Source: Schistocerca nitens (lineage: Eukaryota > Arthropoda > Insecta > Orthoptera > Acrididae). Taken from it: DNA of 64,000 nt. Made by a program: the position numbers and the translations under genes. Positions 21,598 to 36,400 of this stretch are shown here, piece by piece. Positions within the stretch are counted from its first letter, which is position 1. The number at the start of each line of letters is the position of its first letter. The notes beneath the pieces were generated by a model. The model saw only the letters and a list, made by a program, of their open reading frames with translations, searched no databases and had not been told where the DNA came from. Where the stretch lies: positions 12,894,501 through 12,958,500 of the forward strand of contig NC_064621.1 in the NCBI RefSeq assembly GCF_023898315.1, in the 5' to 3' direction.

Positions 21598-24342
21598 GGT
21601 CCAAGGGATACAGGAAACCTGCTGAGGTGCATCGGAATGTCAAATTGGTGACACAGGAAACGCTTAAAACATAGACAGTAAGAAGACTCAGTCTTCTTGT
21701 ACTTAAGCCGGCATTGTGTCTCTTCTATTGAATTCCGATGCAATTTCTGTGATTCATCGTCTATGTGAAGGTCCAAGGGATACAGTAAACCTGCAGAGGT
21801 GCATCGGAATGTAAACCCGGTGACACAGGAAACGCTCAAAGCATAGACAGTAAAATAACTCAGTCTTCTTGTACTTAAGTCGGCATTGTGTCTCTTATTT
21901 TTACATGCGACGCAATTTCTGTGTTTCATCGTCAATGTGAATGTCCAAGGGATACAGTAAACCTGCAGAGGTACATCGGAATGTAAAACTGGTGACACAG
22001 GAAACGCTCAAAGCATAGACAGCAAGAAGACTCAGTCTTCTTGTACTTAAGTCGGCAGTGTGTCTCTTAGATTTAATTCCGATGCAATTTCCGTGTTTCA
22101 ACGTCAATGTGAAGTTCCAAGGGATACAGTAAACCTGCAGATGTGCATCGGAATGTAAAACTGGTGACACAGAAAACGCTCAAAACATAGACAGAAAAAA
22201 GACACTTTCTTCTCGTACTTAAATCGCCATTGTGCCTCTTATATTTAATTCCGATGCAATTTCTGTGTTTCATCGTCACTGTGAAGGTCCAAGGGATACA
22301 GTAAACCTGCAGAGGTGCATCGGAATGTAAGACTGGTGACACAGGAACGCTCAAATCATAGACAGTAGGAAGACTCAGTAATCGTGTACTTCAGTCGGCA
22401 TTGTGTCCCTTATATTTAATTCCGGTGCAATTTCTGTGCTTCATCGTCAATGGGAAGGCCCAAGGGATACAGTAACATGCAGAGATGCATCGGAATGTAA
22501 AACTGGTGACACAGGAGACGGCCAAAACATAGACAGTAGGAAGACTCAGTCTGCCTGTACTTAAGTCGACATTGTGTCTCTTATATTTAATTCCGATGCA
22601 ATTTCTGTGTTTCATCGTCAATGGGAAGGTCCAAGGGATACAGTAAACCTGCAGAGGTGCTTCGGAATGTAAAACTGGTGACACAGGAAGCGCTCAAAAC
22701 ATAGACCCTAAAAGACTCAGTTTTCTTGTACTTAAGTCGGCATTGTGACTCTTATATTTAATTCCGATGCAATTTCTGTGTTTCATCGTCACTGTGACGG
22801 TCCAATGGATACAGTAAACCTGCAGAGGTGCATTGGAATGTAAAATTGTTGACATAGGAAAAGCTCGTAACATAGACAGAAAGAAGACTTGTTCTTCTTG
22901 TACTTAAGTCGGCATTGTGTCTCATATATTTCATTCCGATGCAATTTCTATCTTTCATCGTCAATGTGAAAGTCCAAGAGATTCAGTAAACCTGCAGAGG
23001 TGCATCGGAATGAAAACTGGTGACACAGGAAACGCTCAAAACATAGACAGAAAGAAGACACTTTCTTCTTGTACTTAAATCGCCATTGTGCCTCTTATAT
23101 TTAATTCCGATGCAATTTCTGTGTTTCATCGTCACTGTGAAGGTCCAAGGGATACAGTAAACCTGCAGAAGTGCATCGGAATGTAAAAGTGGTGACACAG
23201 GAAACGCCCAAACATGAACAGTATGAAGACTCAGTCTTATTGTACTTAAGTCGGCAGTGTGTCGTTTACATTTCATGCCGATGCAATTTCTGTGTTTCAT
23301 CGTCAATGTGAAGGTCCAAGGGATACAGGAAACCTGCAGAGGTGCATCGGAATGTCAAATTGGTGACACAGGAAACCCTCAAAACATAGACAGTAAAATA
23401 ACTCAGTCTTCTTGTACTTAAGTCGGCATTGTGTCTCTTATATTTACATGCGACGCAATTTCTGTGTTTCATCGTCAATGTGAAGGTCCAAGGGATACAG
23501 TAAAGCAGCAAAGGTGCATCGGAATGTAAGAGTGTGGACACATGAAACGCTCAAACATGGACAGTAAGAAGACTCAGTCTTCTTGTACTTAAGTCGGCGG
23601 TGTGTCGCTTACATTCAATTCCGATGCAATTTCTGTGTTTCATCGTCAATGTGAATGTCCAAGGGATACAGTAAACCTGCAGAGGTGCATCGGAATGTAA
23701 AACTGGTGACACAGGAAACGCTCAAAGCATAGACAGCAAGAAGACTCAGTCTTCTTGTACTTAAGTCGGCAGTGTGTCTCTTATATTTAATTCCGATGCA
23801 ATTTCCGTGTTTCAACGTCAATGTGAAGTTCCAAGGGATACAGTAAACCTGCAGATGTGCATCGGAATGTAAAACTGGTGACACAGAAAACGCTCAAAAC
23901 ATAGACAGAAAGAAGACACATTCTTCTTGTACTTAAATCGCCATTGTGCCTCTTATATTTAATTCCGATGCAATTTCTGTGTTTAATCGTCACTGTGAAG
24001 GTCCAAGGGATACAGTAAACCTGCAGAGGTGCATCGGAATGTAAAAGTGGTGACACAGGAAACGCTCAAACATGAACAGTATGGAGACTCAATCTTATTG
24101 TACTTAAGCTGGCAGTGTGTCGTTTACATTTAATTCTGATGCAATTTCTGTGTTTCATCGTCAATGTGAAGGTCCTAGGGATACAGTAAACCTGCAGAGG
24201 TGCATCGGAATGTAAAACTGGTGACACAGGAAACGCTCAAAGCATAGACAGCAAGAAATCTCAGTCTTCTTGTAGTTAAGTCGGCACTGTGTCTCTTATA
24301 TTTACATGCGACGCAATTTCTGTGTTTCATCGTCAATGCGAA

Positions 24343-24463
24343 GGTCCAAGGGATAAAACTGGTGACACAGGAAACGATGGAAATATCTTCTTTTACTTAA
24401 ATCGCCATTGTTCCTCTTATATTTAATTCGGATGCAAATTCCGTGTTTCATCGTCAATGTGAA
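24343..24463. repeat. 121-bp truncated marker monomer, second occurrence
   Basis: It has the same two deletions as the one at 21477 and lies 2,866 bp from it. It identifies a higher-order duplication inside macro-unit 1. Confidence 0.85.
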
Positions 24464-27400
24464 GGTCCAAGGGATACAGGAAACCTGCAGAGGTGCATCG
24501 GAATGTCAAATTGGTGACACAGGAAACGCTTAAAACATAGACAGTAAGAAGACTCAGTCTTCTTGTACTTAAGCCGGCATTGTGTCTCTTCTATTTAATT
24601 CCGATGCAATTTCTGTGATTCATCGTCTATGTGAAGGTCCAAGGGATACAGTAAACCTGCAGAGGTGCATCGGAATGTAAACCCGGTGACACAGGAAACG
24701 CTCAAAGCATAGACGGTAAAATAACTCTGTCTTTTTGTACTTAAGTCGGCATTGTGTCTCTTATTTTTACATGCGACGCAATTTCTGTGTTTCATCGTCA
24801 ATGTGAAGGTCCAAGGGATACAGTAAAGCAGCAGAGGTGCATCGGAATGTAAGAGTGTGGACACACGAAACGCTCAAACATAGACAGTAAGGAGACTCAG
24901 TCTTCTTGTACTTAAGTTGGCAGTGTGTCGCTTACATTTAATTCCGATGCAATTTCTGTGTTTCATCGTCAATGTGAATGTCCAAGGGATACAGTAAACC
25001 TGCAGAGGTGCATCGGAATGTAAAACTGGTGACACAGGAAATGCTCAAAGCATAGACAGCAAGAAGACTCAGTCTTCTTGTACTTAAGTCGGCAGTGTGT
25101 CTCTTAGATTTAATTCCGATGCAATTTCCGTGTTTCAACGTCAATGTGAAGTTCCAAGGGATACAGTAAACCTGCAGATGTGCATCGGAATGTAAACTGG
25201 TGACACAGAAAACGCTCAAAACATAGACAGAAAGAAGACACTTTCTTCTTGTACTTAAATCGCCATTGTGCCTCTTATATTTAATTCCGATGCAATTTCT
25301 GTTTTTCATCTTCAATGTGAAGGTCCAATTGATACAGTAAACCTGTGGAGGTGCATCGGAATGTAAAACTGGTGACACAGGAAACGCTGTAAACATAGAC
25401 AGTAAGAAGACTCAGCCTTCTTGTACTTAAGTCGGCATTGTATCTCTTATATTAAATTCCGATGATATTTCTGTGTTTCATCGTCAATGTGAAGGTCCAA
25501 TGGATACAGTAAAGCTGCAGAGGTGCATCAGAATGTAATACTGGCAACAGAGGAAACGCTCAAAACATAGACAGTAAGAAGACACAATCTTCTTGTACTT
25601 AAGTCGCCACTGTATCTCTTATATTTAATTCCGATGCAATTTCTGTGTTTCATCGTCAATGTGAAGGTCCAAGGGATACAGTAAAGCTGCAGATGTGCAA
25701 CGGAATGTAAAACTGGTGACACAGAAAACGCTCAAATCTTAGACAGAAAGAAGACTCTGTCTTCTTGAACTTAAGTCGGCATTGTGTCTCATATATTTAA
25801 TTCCGATGCAATGTCTGTGTTTCACCGTCAATGTGAAGGTCCAAGGGATACAGTAAACCTGAAGAGGTGCATCGGAATGTAAAACTGGTGACTCAGGAAA
25901 CGCTCAAAACATAGACAGTAAGAAGACACAGTCTTCTTGTACTTAAGTCGGCCGTGTGGCTCTTATATTTAATTCCGATGCGATTTCTGTGCTTCATCTT
26001 CAATGTGAAAGTCCAAGGGATACAGTAAACCTGAGGAGGTGCATCGGAATGTAAAACTGGCGACAGAGTAAACGCTCAAAACATAGACAATAAGAAGACT
26101 CAGCCTTCTTGTACTTAAGTCGGCATAGTGATTCTTATATTAAATTCCGATGCAATATCTGTGTTTCATCGTCAATGTGAAGGTCCAAGGTATACAGTAA
26201 ACCTGCAGAGGTGCATCGGAATGTAAAAATGGTGACACAGGATACGCTCTAAACATAGACAGTAAGAACACTCAGTCTTCTGGTACTTAAGTCGGCATTG
26301 TGTCTCTTATATTTAATTCCGATGCAATTTCTGTGTTTCGTCGTGAATGTAAAGGTCCAAGGGATACAGTGAACCTGGAGAGGTGCATCGAATGTAAAAC
26401 TAGTGACACAGGAAACGCTCAAAACATAGACAGTAAGAAGACTCAGTCTTCTTGTACTTAAGTCGGCATTGTGTCTATTATATTTAATTCCGATGCAATT
26501 TCTGTGCTTCATCGTCAATGTGAAGGTCCAAGGGATACAGTAAACCTGCAGAGGTGCATCGAATATAAAACTGGTGACACACGAAACGCACAAAACATAG
26601 ACAGTAAGAAGACTCAGCCTTCTTCTACTTAAGTCGGCATTGTGTCTGTAATATTTACTTCCGATGCAATGTCTGTGTTTCATAACAATGTGAAGGTTCA
26701 AGGGATACAGTAAACCAGCAGAGGTGCATCGGAATGCAAAAGTGGTGACACAGGTATCGCTAAAAACATAGACAGTACGAAGACTCAGTTTTCTTGTACT
26801 TAAGTTGGCATTGTGTCTCTTATTTTTAATTCCGATGCAATGTCTGTGTTTCATCGTCAATGTGAAGGTCCAAGGAATACAGTAAACCTGCAGAGGTGCA
26901 TTGGATTGTAAAACTGGAGACAGAGGAACCGTTCAAAACATAGACAGTAAGAAGACTCAGCCTTCTTGTACTTAAGTCGGCATTGTGTCTGTTATATGTA
27001 CTTGCGATGCAATTTCTGTGTTTCATCGTCAATGTGAAGGTCCAAGGGATACAGTAAACCAGCAGAGGTGGATCGGAATGTAAAAGTGGTGACACAGGAA
27101 TCGCTCAAACATGGACAGTAAGATGACTCAGTCTTTTTGTACTTAAGTCGGCAGTGTGTCGCCTACGTTTAATTCCGATGCAATTTCTGTGTTTCATCGT
27201 GAAAGTGAAGGTCCAATGGATACAGTGAACTTGCAGAGGTGCATCGGAATGTGAAAATGGTGACACAGGAAACGCTCAAAACATAGACAGTAAGAACACT
27301 CAGTCTTCTGGTACTTAAGTCGGCATTGTGTCCCTTATATTTAATTCCGATGCAATTTCTGTGTTTCGTCGTGAATGTGAAGGTCCAAGGGATACAGTAA

Positions 27401-30400
27401 ACCTGCAGAGGTGCATCGAATGTGAAACTGGTGACACAGGAAACGCTCAAAACATAGACAGTAAGAACACTCAGTCTTCCTGTACTTAAGTCGGCATTGT
27501 GTCTGTTATATTTAATTCCGATGCAATTTCTGTGTTTCATCGTCAATGTGAAGGTCCAAGGGATACAGCAAACCCGCAGAGGTGCATTGGAATGTAAAAC
27601 TGGTGACACAGGAAACGCTCAAAACATAGACCCTAAGAAGACTCAGTTTTCTTGTACTTAAGTCAGCATTGTGTCTCTTATATTTAATTCCGATGCAATT
27701 TCTGTTTTTCATAGTCACTGTGAAGGTCCAAGGGATACAGTAAACCTGCAGAGGTGAACTGGAATGTAAAACTGGTGACACAGGAAACACTCAAACCATA
27801 GACTGTAAGAAGAGTCAGTTTTCTTGTACTTAAGTCGGCATTGTGTCTCTTATATTTTTTTCTGGCGCACTTTCTGTGTTTCATCGTAAATGTGACGTTC
27901 CTAGGGATACAGTAAACCTTCAGACGTGCATCGGAATGTAAAACTGGAGACGGAGGAAACGCTCAAAACATAGACAGTAAGAAGACTCAGCCTTCTTGTA
28001 CTTAAGTCGGCAATGTGTCTGTTATATTTACTTAGGATGCAATTTCTGTGTTTCATCGTTAATGTGAAGGTCCTAGGGATACGGTAAACCAGCAGAGGTG
28101 CATCGGAATGTAAAAGTGGTGACACAGGAAACGCTAAAACATGGCCAGTATGAAGACTCAGTCTTATTGTACTTAAGTCGGCAGTGTGTCGTTTACATTT
28201 AATTCCGATGCAATTTCTGTGTTTCATCGTCAATGTGAAGGTCCAAGGGATACAGTAAACCTGCAGAGGTGCATCGGAATGAAAAACTGGTGACACAGGA
28301 AACGCTCAAAGCGTAGACAGCCAGAAGACGCAGTCTTCTTTTACTTAAGTCGGCAGTGTGTTTCTTATATTTAATTCCGATGCAATTTCCGTGTTTCAAC
28401 GTCAATGTGAAGGTCCAAGGGATACAGTAAACCTGCAGATGTGCATCGGAATGTAAAACTGGTGACACAGAAAGCGCTCAAACCATAGACAGTAAAACAA
28501 CTCAGTCTTCTTGTACTTAAGTCGGCATTGTGTCTCTTACATTTACATGCGACGCAATTTCTGTGTTTCATCGTCAATGTGAAGGTCCAAGGGATATAGT
28601 AAACCTGCAGAGGTGCATCGGAATGTAAAACTGGTGACACAGGAAACGCTGAAAACATAGACAGTAAGAAGACTCAGCCTTCTTGTACTTAAGTTCTCAT
28701 TGTATCTCTCATATTTAATTCCGATGATATTTCTGTGTTTCATCGTCAATGTGAAGGTCCAATGGTTACAGTAAAGCTGCAGAGGTGCATCAGAATGTTA
28801 AACTGGCAACAGAGGAAACGCTCAAAACATAGACAGTAAGAAGACACAGTCTTCTTGTACTTAAGTCGGCACTGTGGCTCTTATATTTAATTCCGATGCA
28901 ATTTCTGTGTTTCATCCTCAATGTGAAGGTCCAAGGGATACAGTAAAGCTGCAGAGGTGCATCGGAATGTAAAACTGGTGACAGAGGAAACGCTCAAAAC
29001 ATAGACAGTAAGAAGACTCAGGCTTCTTGTACTTAAGTTGGCAGTGTGTCTCTTATATTTAAATCCGATGCAATTTCCGTGTTTCAACGTCAATGTGAAG
29101 TTCCAAGGGATACAGTAAACCTGCAGATGTGCATCGGAATGTAAAACTGGTGACACAGAAAACGCTCAAAACTTAGACAGAAGGAAGACTCTGTCTTCTT
29201 GTACTTAAGACGGCATTGTGTCTCATATATTTAATTCCGATGCAATTTCTGTGCTTCACCGTCAATGTGAAGGTCCAAGGGATACAGTAAACCTGAAGAG
29301 GTGCATCGGAATGGAAAGCTGGTGACACAGGAAACGCTCAAAACGTAGACAGTAAGAAGACACAGTCTTCTTGTACTTAAGTCGGCCGTGTGTCTCTTAC
29401 ATTTAATTCCGATGCGATTTCTGTGTTTCAACTTCAATGTGAAGATCCAAGGGATACAGTAAACCTGAGGAGGTGCATCGGAACGTAAAACTGGCGACAG
29501 AGTAAACGCTAAAAACATAGACAATAAGAAGACTCAGATTTCTTGTACTTAAGTGGGCATAGTGATTCTTATATTAAATTCCGATTCAATTTCTGTGTTT
29601 CATCGTCAATGTGAAGGTCCAAGGTATACAGTAAACCTGCAGAGGTGCATCGGAATGTAAAAATGGTGACACAGGATACGCTCTAAACATAGACAGTAAG
29701 AACACTCAGTCTTCTGGTACTTAAGTCGGCATTGTGTCTCTTATATTTAATTCCGATGCAATTTCTGTGTTTCGTCGTGAATGTAAAGGTCCAAGGGATA
29801 CAGTGAACCTGCAGAGGTGCATCGAATGTAAAACTAGTGACACAGGAAACGCTCAAAACATAGACAGTAAGAAGACTCAGTCATCTTGTACTTAAGTCGG
29901 CATTGTGTCTCTTATATTTAATTCCGATGCAATTTCTGTGTTTCATCGTCAATGTGAAGGTCCAAGGGATACAGTAAACCTGCAGAGGTGCATCAGAATG
30001 TGAAACTGGCGACAGAGGAAACGCTCAAAACATAGTCAGTAAGAAGACTCAGTCTTCTTGTACTTAAGTCGGCAGTGTGTCTCTTATATTTAATTCCGAT
30101 GCAATTTCTGTGCTTCGTCGTGAATGTAAAGGTCCAAGGGATACAGTAAACCTGCAGAGGTGCATCGAATGTGAAACTGGTGACACCGGAAACGCTCAAA
30201 ACATAGACAGTAAGAAGACTCATCCTTCTTGTACTTAAGTCGGCATTGTGTCTCTTATATTTAATTCCGATGCAATTTCTGTGTTTCATCGTCAATGTGA
30301 AGGTCCAAGTTATACAGTAAAGCTGCAGAGGTGTATCAGAGTGTAAAACTGGAGACAGAGGAAACGCTCAAAACATGGACAGTAAGAAGACTCAGCCTTC

Positions 30401-33400
30401 TTGTCCTTAAGTCGGCACTGTATCTCTTATATTTAATTCCGATGCAATTTCTGTTTTTCATTGTCAATGTGAAGGTCCAAGGGATACAGTAAACCTGCAG
30501 AGGTGCATCGGAATGTAAAAATGGTGACAAAGGACACGCTCAAAACATAGACGGTAAGAAGACTCAGTCTTCGTGTACTTAAGTCGGCATTGTGTCTCTT
30601 ATATTTAATTCCGATGCATTTTCTGTGTGTCGTCGAGAATGTGAAGGTCCAAGGGATACAGTAAACCTGCAGAGGTGCATCGAATGTAAAGATTGTAACA
30701 CAAGAAACGCTCAAAACATAAGCAGTAAGAAGACTCAGTCTTCTTGTACTTAAGTCGGTATTGTGTCTCTTATATTTAATTCCGATGCAATTTCTGTGAT
30801 TCATCGTCTATGTGAAGGTCCAAGGGATACTTTAAACCTGCAGAGGTGCATCGGAATTTAAACCTGGTGACAAAGGAAACGCTCAAAACATAGACATTAA
30901 AAAAACTCAGTCTTCTTGTACTTAAGTCGGCATTGTGTCTCTTATATTTAATTCCGATGCAATTTCTGTGTTTCATCGGCAATGTGAAGGTCCAAAGGAT
31001 ACGGTAAAGCTGCAGAGGTGCATCGGAATGTAAAACTGGTGACAGACGAAACGCTCAAAACATAGACAGTAAGAAGACTCAGCCTTCTTCTACTTAAATC
31101 GGCATTGTGTCTGTTATATTTACATCCGATGCAATGTCTGTGTTTCATAACAATGTGAAGATCCAAGGGATACAGTAAACTTGAGGAGGTGCATCGGAAT
31201 GTAAAACTGGTGACACAGGAATCGCTGAAAATATAGACAGTAAGAAGACTCATTCTTCTTGTACTTAAATAGCCATTTTGCCTCTTATATTTAATTCGGT
31301 TGCAAATTCCGTATTTCATCGTCAATGTGAAGGTCCAAGGGATACAGTAAACCAGCAGAGGTGCATCGGAATGTCAAATTGGTGACACAGGAAACGCTCA
31401 AAACATAGGCAGTAAGAAGATTCAGTCATTTTGTACTTAAATCGACATTGTGTCTCTTATATTTAATTCCGATCCAATTTCTGTGTTTCATCGTGAATGT
31501 GAAGGTCCAAGGGATACGGCAAACCTTCAGAGGTGCATCGGAATGTAAAACTAGCGACAGAGGAAACGCTCAAAACATAGACAGTAAAAAAACTCAGTCT
31601 TCTTGTACTTAAGTCGGCATTGTGTCTGTTATATTTACTTACGATTCAATTTCTGTGTTTCATAACAATTTGAAGGTCCAAGGGATACAGTAAACCTGCA
31701 GAGGTGCATCGGAATGTAAAACTGGTGAGAGACGAAACGCTAAAAACATAGACAGTAAGAAGACTCAGGCTTCTTGTACTTAAGTCGGCATTGTGTCTGT
31801 TATATTTACTTCCGATGCAATTTCTGCGTTTCATAACAATTTGAAGGTCCAAGGGATACAGTAAACCAGCAGAGGTGCATCGGAATGTAAAAGTTGTGAC
31901 ACCGGAATCGCTAAAAACATTGATAGTAAAAAGACTCAGTCTTGTTGTTCTTAAGTCGGCATTGTGTCTCTTATATTTAATTCCAATGCAATTTCTGTGT
32001 TTCATTGTCAATGTGAAGGTCCAAGGAATACAGTAAACCTGCAGACGTGCATCGGAATGTAAAACTGGAGACAGAGGAAACGATCAAAACATATACAGTA
32101 AGAAGACTCAGCCTTCTTGTACTTAAGTCGACAGTGTGTCGCTTACATTTAATTCCGATGGAATTCCTGCGTTTCATCGTCAATGTGAAGGTCCAAGGGA
32201 TACAGTAAACCTGCAGAGGTGCATCGGAATGTAAAGCTGGTCACACAGGAAACGCTCAAAGCATAGACAGCAAGAAGACTCAGTCTTCTTGTACTTAAGT
32301 CGACTGTGTGTCTAAAATATTTAATTCCGATGCAATTTCCGTGTTTCAACGTCAATGTGAAGCTCCAAGGGATACAGTAAACCTGCAGATGTGCATCGGA
32401 ATGTAAAACTGGTGACACAGAAAACGCACAAAACATAGACAGAAAGAAGACTCCGTCTTCTTGTACTTAAGTCGGCATTGTGTATCATATATTTAATTCC
32501 GATGCAATTTCTGTGTTTCATCGTCAATGTGAAGGTCCAATGGATACAGTAAACCTGCAGAGGTGCATGGGAATGTAAAACTGGGGACACAGGAAACGCT
32601 CAAAACATAGACAGTAAGAAGACACAGTCTTCTTGTACTTAAGTCGGCACTGTATCTCTTATATTTAATTCCGATGCAATTTCTGTGTTTCATCGTCAAT
32701 GTGAAAGTCCAAGGGATACAGTAAACCTGTGGAGGTGCATCAGAATGTAAAACTGGCAACAGAGGAAACGCTAAAAGCATAGACAGTAAGAAGACACAGT
32801 CTTCTTGTACTTAAGTCGGCACTGTATCTCTTATATTTAATTCCGATGCAATTTCTGTGTTTCATCATCAATGTGAAGGTCCAAGGGATACAGTAAAGCT
32901 GCAGATGTGCATCGGAATGTAAAACTGGTGACACAGAAAACGCTCAAAACTTAGACAGAAAGAAGACTCTGTCTTCTTGTACTTAAGTCGGCTTTGTGTC
33001 TCATATATTTAATTCCGATGCAATTTCTGTGTTTCACCGTCAATGTGAAGGTCCAATGGATACAGTAAACCTGAAGAGGTGCATCGGAATGTAAAACTAG
33101 TGACACAGGAAACGCTCAAAACATAGACAGTAAGAAGACACAGTCTTCTTGTACTTAAGTCGGCCGTGTGTCTCTTATATTTAATTCCGATGCGATTTCT
33201 GTGTTTCATCTTCAATGTGAAGGTCCAAGGTATACAGTAAACCTGCAGAGGTGAATCGGAATGTAAAAATGGTGACACAGGATACGCTCTAAACATAGAC
33301 AGTAAGAGCACTCAGTCTGCCTGTACTTAAGTCGACATTGTGTCTCTTATATTTAATTCCGATGCAATGTCTGTGTTTCATCGTCAATGTGAAGGTCCAA

Positions 33401-36400
33401 GGAATACAATAAACCTGCAGAGGTGCATCGGAATGTAAAACTGGAGACAGAGGAAACGCTCAAAACATAGACAGTAAGAAGACTCAGCCTTCTTGTACTT
33501 ATGTCGGCATTGTGTCTGTTATATGTACTTTCGATGCAATTTCTGTGTTTCATCGTCAATGTGAAGGTCCAAGGGATACAGTACACCAGGAGAGGTGCAT
33601 CGGAATGTAAGAATGGTGACACACGAAACGCTCAAACATGGACAGTAAGAAGACTCATTCTTCTTGTACTTAAGTCGGCATTGTGTCCCATATATTTCAT
33701 TCCGATTCAATTTCTGTCTTTCATCGTCAATGTGAAGGTCCAAGGGATACAGTAAACCAGCAGAGGTGCATCGGAATGTAAAACTGGTGACACAGGAAAC
33801 GCTCAAAGCATAGACAGCAAGAAGACTCAGTCTTCTTGTACTTAAGTCGGTAGTGTGTCTCTTATATTTAATTCCGATGCAATATCCGTGATTCAACGTC
33901 AATGTGAAGTTCCAAGGGTACAGTAAACGTGCAGATTTGCATTAGAATGTAAAACTGGTGACACAGAAAACGCACAAAACATAGACAGAAAGAAGACTCT
34001 GTCTTCTTGTACTTAAGTCGGCATTGTCTCTTATATTTAATTCTGATGCAATTTCTGTGTTTCATCGTCAATGTGAAGGTCCAATGGATACAGTCAAGCT
34101 GCAGAGGTGCATCAGAATGTAAAACTGGCAACAGAGGAAACGCTCAAAACATAGACAGTAAGAAGACTCAGGCTTCTCGTACTTAAGTCGGCATTGTGTC
34201 TGTTATATTAACTTCTGATGCAATTTCTGTGTTTCATAACAATTTGACGGTCAAAGGGACACAATAAACTAGCAGAGGTGCATCGGAATGTAAAAGTGGT
34301 GACACAGGTATCGCTAAAAACATAGACAGTAAGAAGACTCAGTCTTCTTGTACTTAAGTCGGCATTGTGTCTGTTATATTTACTTGCGATGCAATTTCTG
34401 TGTTTCATCGACAATGTGAAGGTCCAAGGGATACAGTAAACCAGCAGAGGTGCATCGGAATGTAAAATTGGTTACACAGGAAACGCTCAAATATGAACAG
34501 TAAGAAGACTCAGTCTTCTGGTACTTAAGTCGACAGTGTGTCGCTTACATTTAATTCCGATGGAATTTCTGTGTTTCATCGTCAATGTGAAGATCCAAGG
34601 GATGCAGTAAACCTGCAGAGGTCATCGGAATGTAAAACTGGTGACACAGGAAACGCTCAAAGCATAGACAGCAAGAAGACTCAGTCTTCTTGTACTTAAG
34701 TTGGCAGTGTGTCTCTTATATTTAATTCCGATGCAATTTCCGTGTTTCAACGTCAATGTGAAGTTCCAAAGGATACAGTAAACCTGCAGAAGTGCATCGG
34801 AATGTAAAACTGGTGACACAGAAAACGCTCAAAACTTAGACAGAAGGAAGACTCTGTCTTCTTGTACTTAAGTCGGCATTGTGTCTCATATATTTAATTC
34901 CGATGCAATTTCTGTGTTTCACCGTCAATGTGAAGGTCCAAGGGATACAGTAAACCTGAAGAGGTGCATCGGAATGTAAAACTGGTGACACAGGAAACGC
35001 TCAAAACATAGACAGTAAGAAGACACAGTCTTCTTGTACTTAAGTCGGCCGTGTGTCTCTTATATTTAATTCCGATGCGATTTCTGTGTTTCATCTTCAA
35101 GGTGAAGGTCCAAGGAATACAGTAAACCTGAGGAGGTGCATCGGAATGTAAAACTGGCAACAGAGGAAACGCTCAAAACATAGACAATAAGAAGACTCAG
35201 CCTTCTTGCACTTAAGTCGGCATAGTGATTCTTATATTAATTCCGATGCAATTTCTGTGTTTCGTCGTGAATGTAAAGGTCCAAGGGATACAGTGAACCT
35301 GCAGAGGTGCATCGAATGTAAAACTAGTGACACAGGAAACGCTCAAAACATAGACAGTAAGGAGACTCAGCCTTCTTGTACTTAAGTCGGCATTGTGTCT
35401 GTTATATGTACTTGCGATGCAATTTCTGTGTTTCATCGTCAATGTGAAGGTCCAAGGGATACAGTAAACCAGCAGAAATGCATCGGAATGTAAAAGTCGT
35501 GACACAGGAAACGCTCAAACATGGACAGTAAGAAGATTCATTGTTCTTGTACTTAAGTTGGCAGTGTGTCACCTACGTTAAATTCCGATGCAATTTCTTT
35601 GTTTCATCGTCAATGTGAAGGACCAAGGGATACTGTAAACCTGAGGTGGTGCATCGGAATGTAAAACTGGTGACACAGGAAACGCTGAAAATATAGACAG
35701 TAAGAAGATTCATTCTTCTTGTACTTAAATAGCCGTTGTGCCTCTTATATTTAATTCGGTTGCAAATTCCGTGTTTCATCGTCAGTGTGAAGGTGCAAGG
35801 GATACAGTAAACGTGCACAGGTGCATCGGAATGTCAGATTGGTGACACAGGAAACGCTCAAAGCATAGACAGTAAGAAGACTCAGTCTTTTTGTACTTAA
35901 ATCGTCATTGTGTCTCTTATATTTAATTCCGATGCAATTTCTGTGTTTCATCGTGAAAGTGAAGGTCCAAGGGATACAGTGAACTTGCAGAGGTGCATCA
36001 GAATGTGAAACTGGTGACACAGGAAACGACCAAAACATAGACAGTAAGAACACTCAGTCTTCTGGTACTTAAGTCGGCATTGTGTCTCTTATATTTAATT
36101 CCGATGCAATTTCTGTGTTTCGTCGTGAATGTGAAGGTCCAAGGGATGCAGTAAACCTGCAGAGGTGCATCGAATGTAAAACTGGTGACACCGGAAACGC
36201 TCAAAACATAGACCGTAAGAAGACTCATCCTTCTTGTACTTAAGTCGGCATTGTGTCTCTTATATTTAATTCCGGAGCAATTTCTGTGTTTCATCGTCCA
36301 TGTGAAGGTCCAAGGGATACAGTAAACCAACAGAGGTGCATCGGAATGTAAACCTGGTGACACAGGAAACGCACAAAACATAGACATTAAAAAAACTCAG

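Larger units (their letters stand above)
4330..30780. repeat. Macro-repeat unit 1 (satellite + retrotransposon + satellite)
   Basis: This block is repeated, nearly base for base, from about 33570 to about 61840. The offset between matching points is 29,233-29,235 on the left, 29,062 from about 7890 through the whole retrotransposon to about 20400, and 29,063 to 31,069 further right, because the two copies gained or lost whole satellite segments. Edges are approximate: they are where near-identity gives way to ordinary monomer-to-monomer divergence. The unit contains the 9,485-bp element plus about 4.3 kb of satellite to its left and 12.6 kb to its right. Confidence 0.85.
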
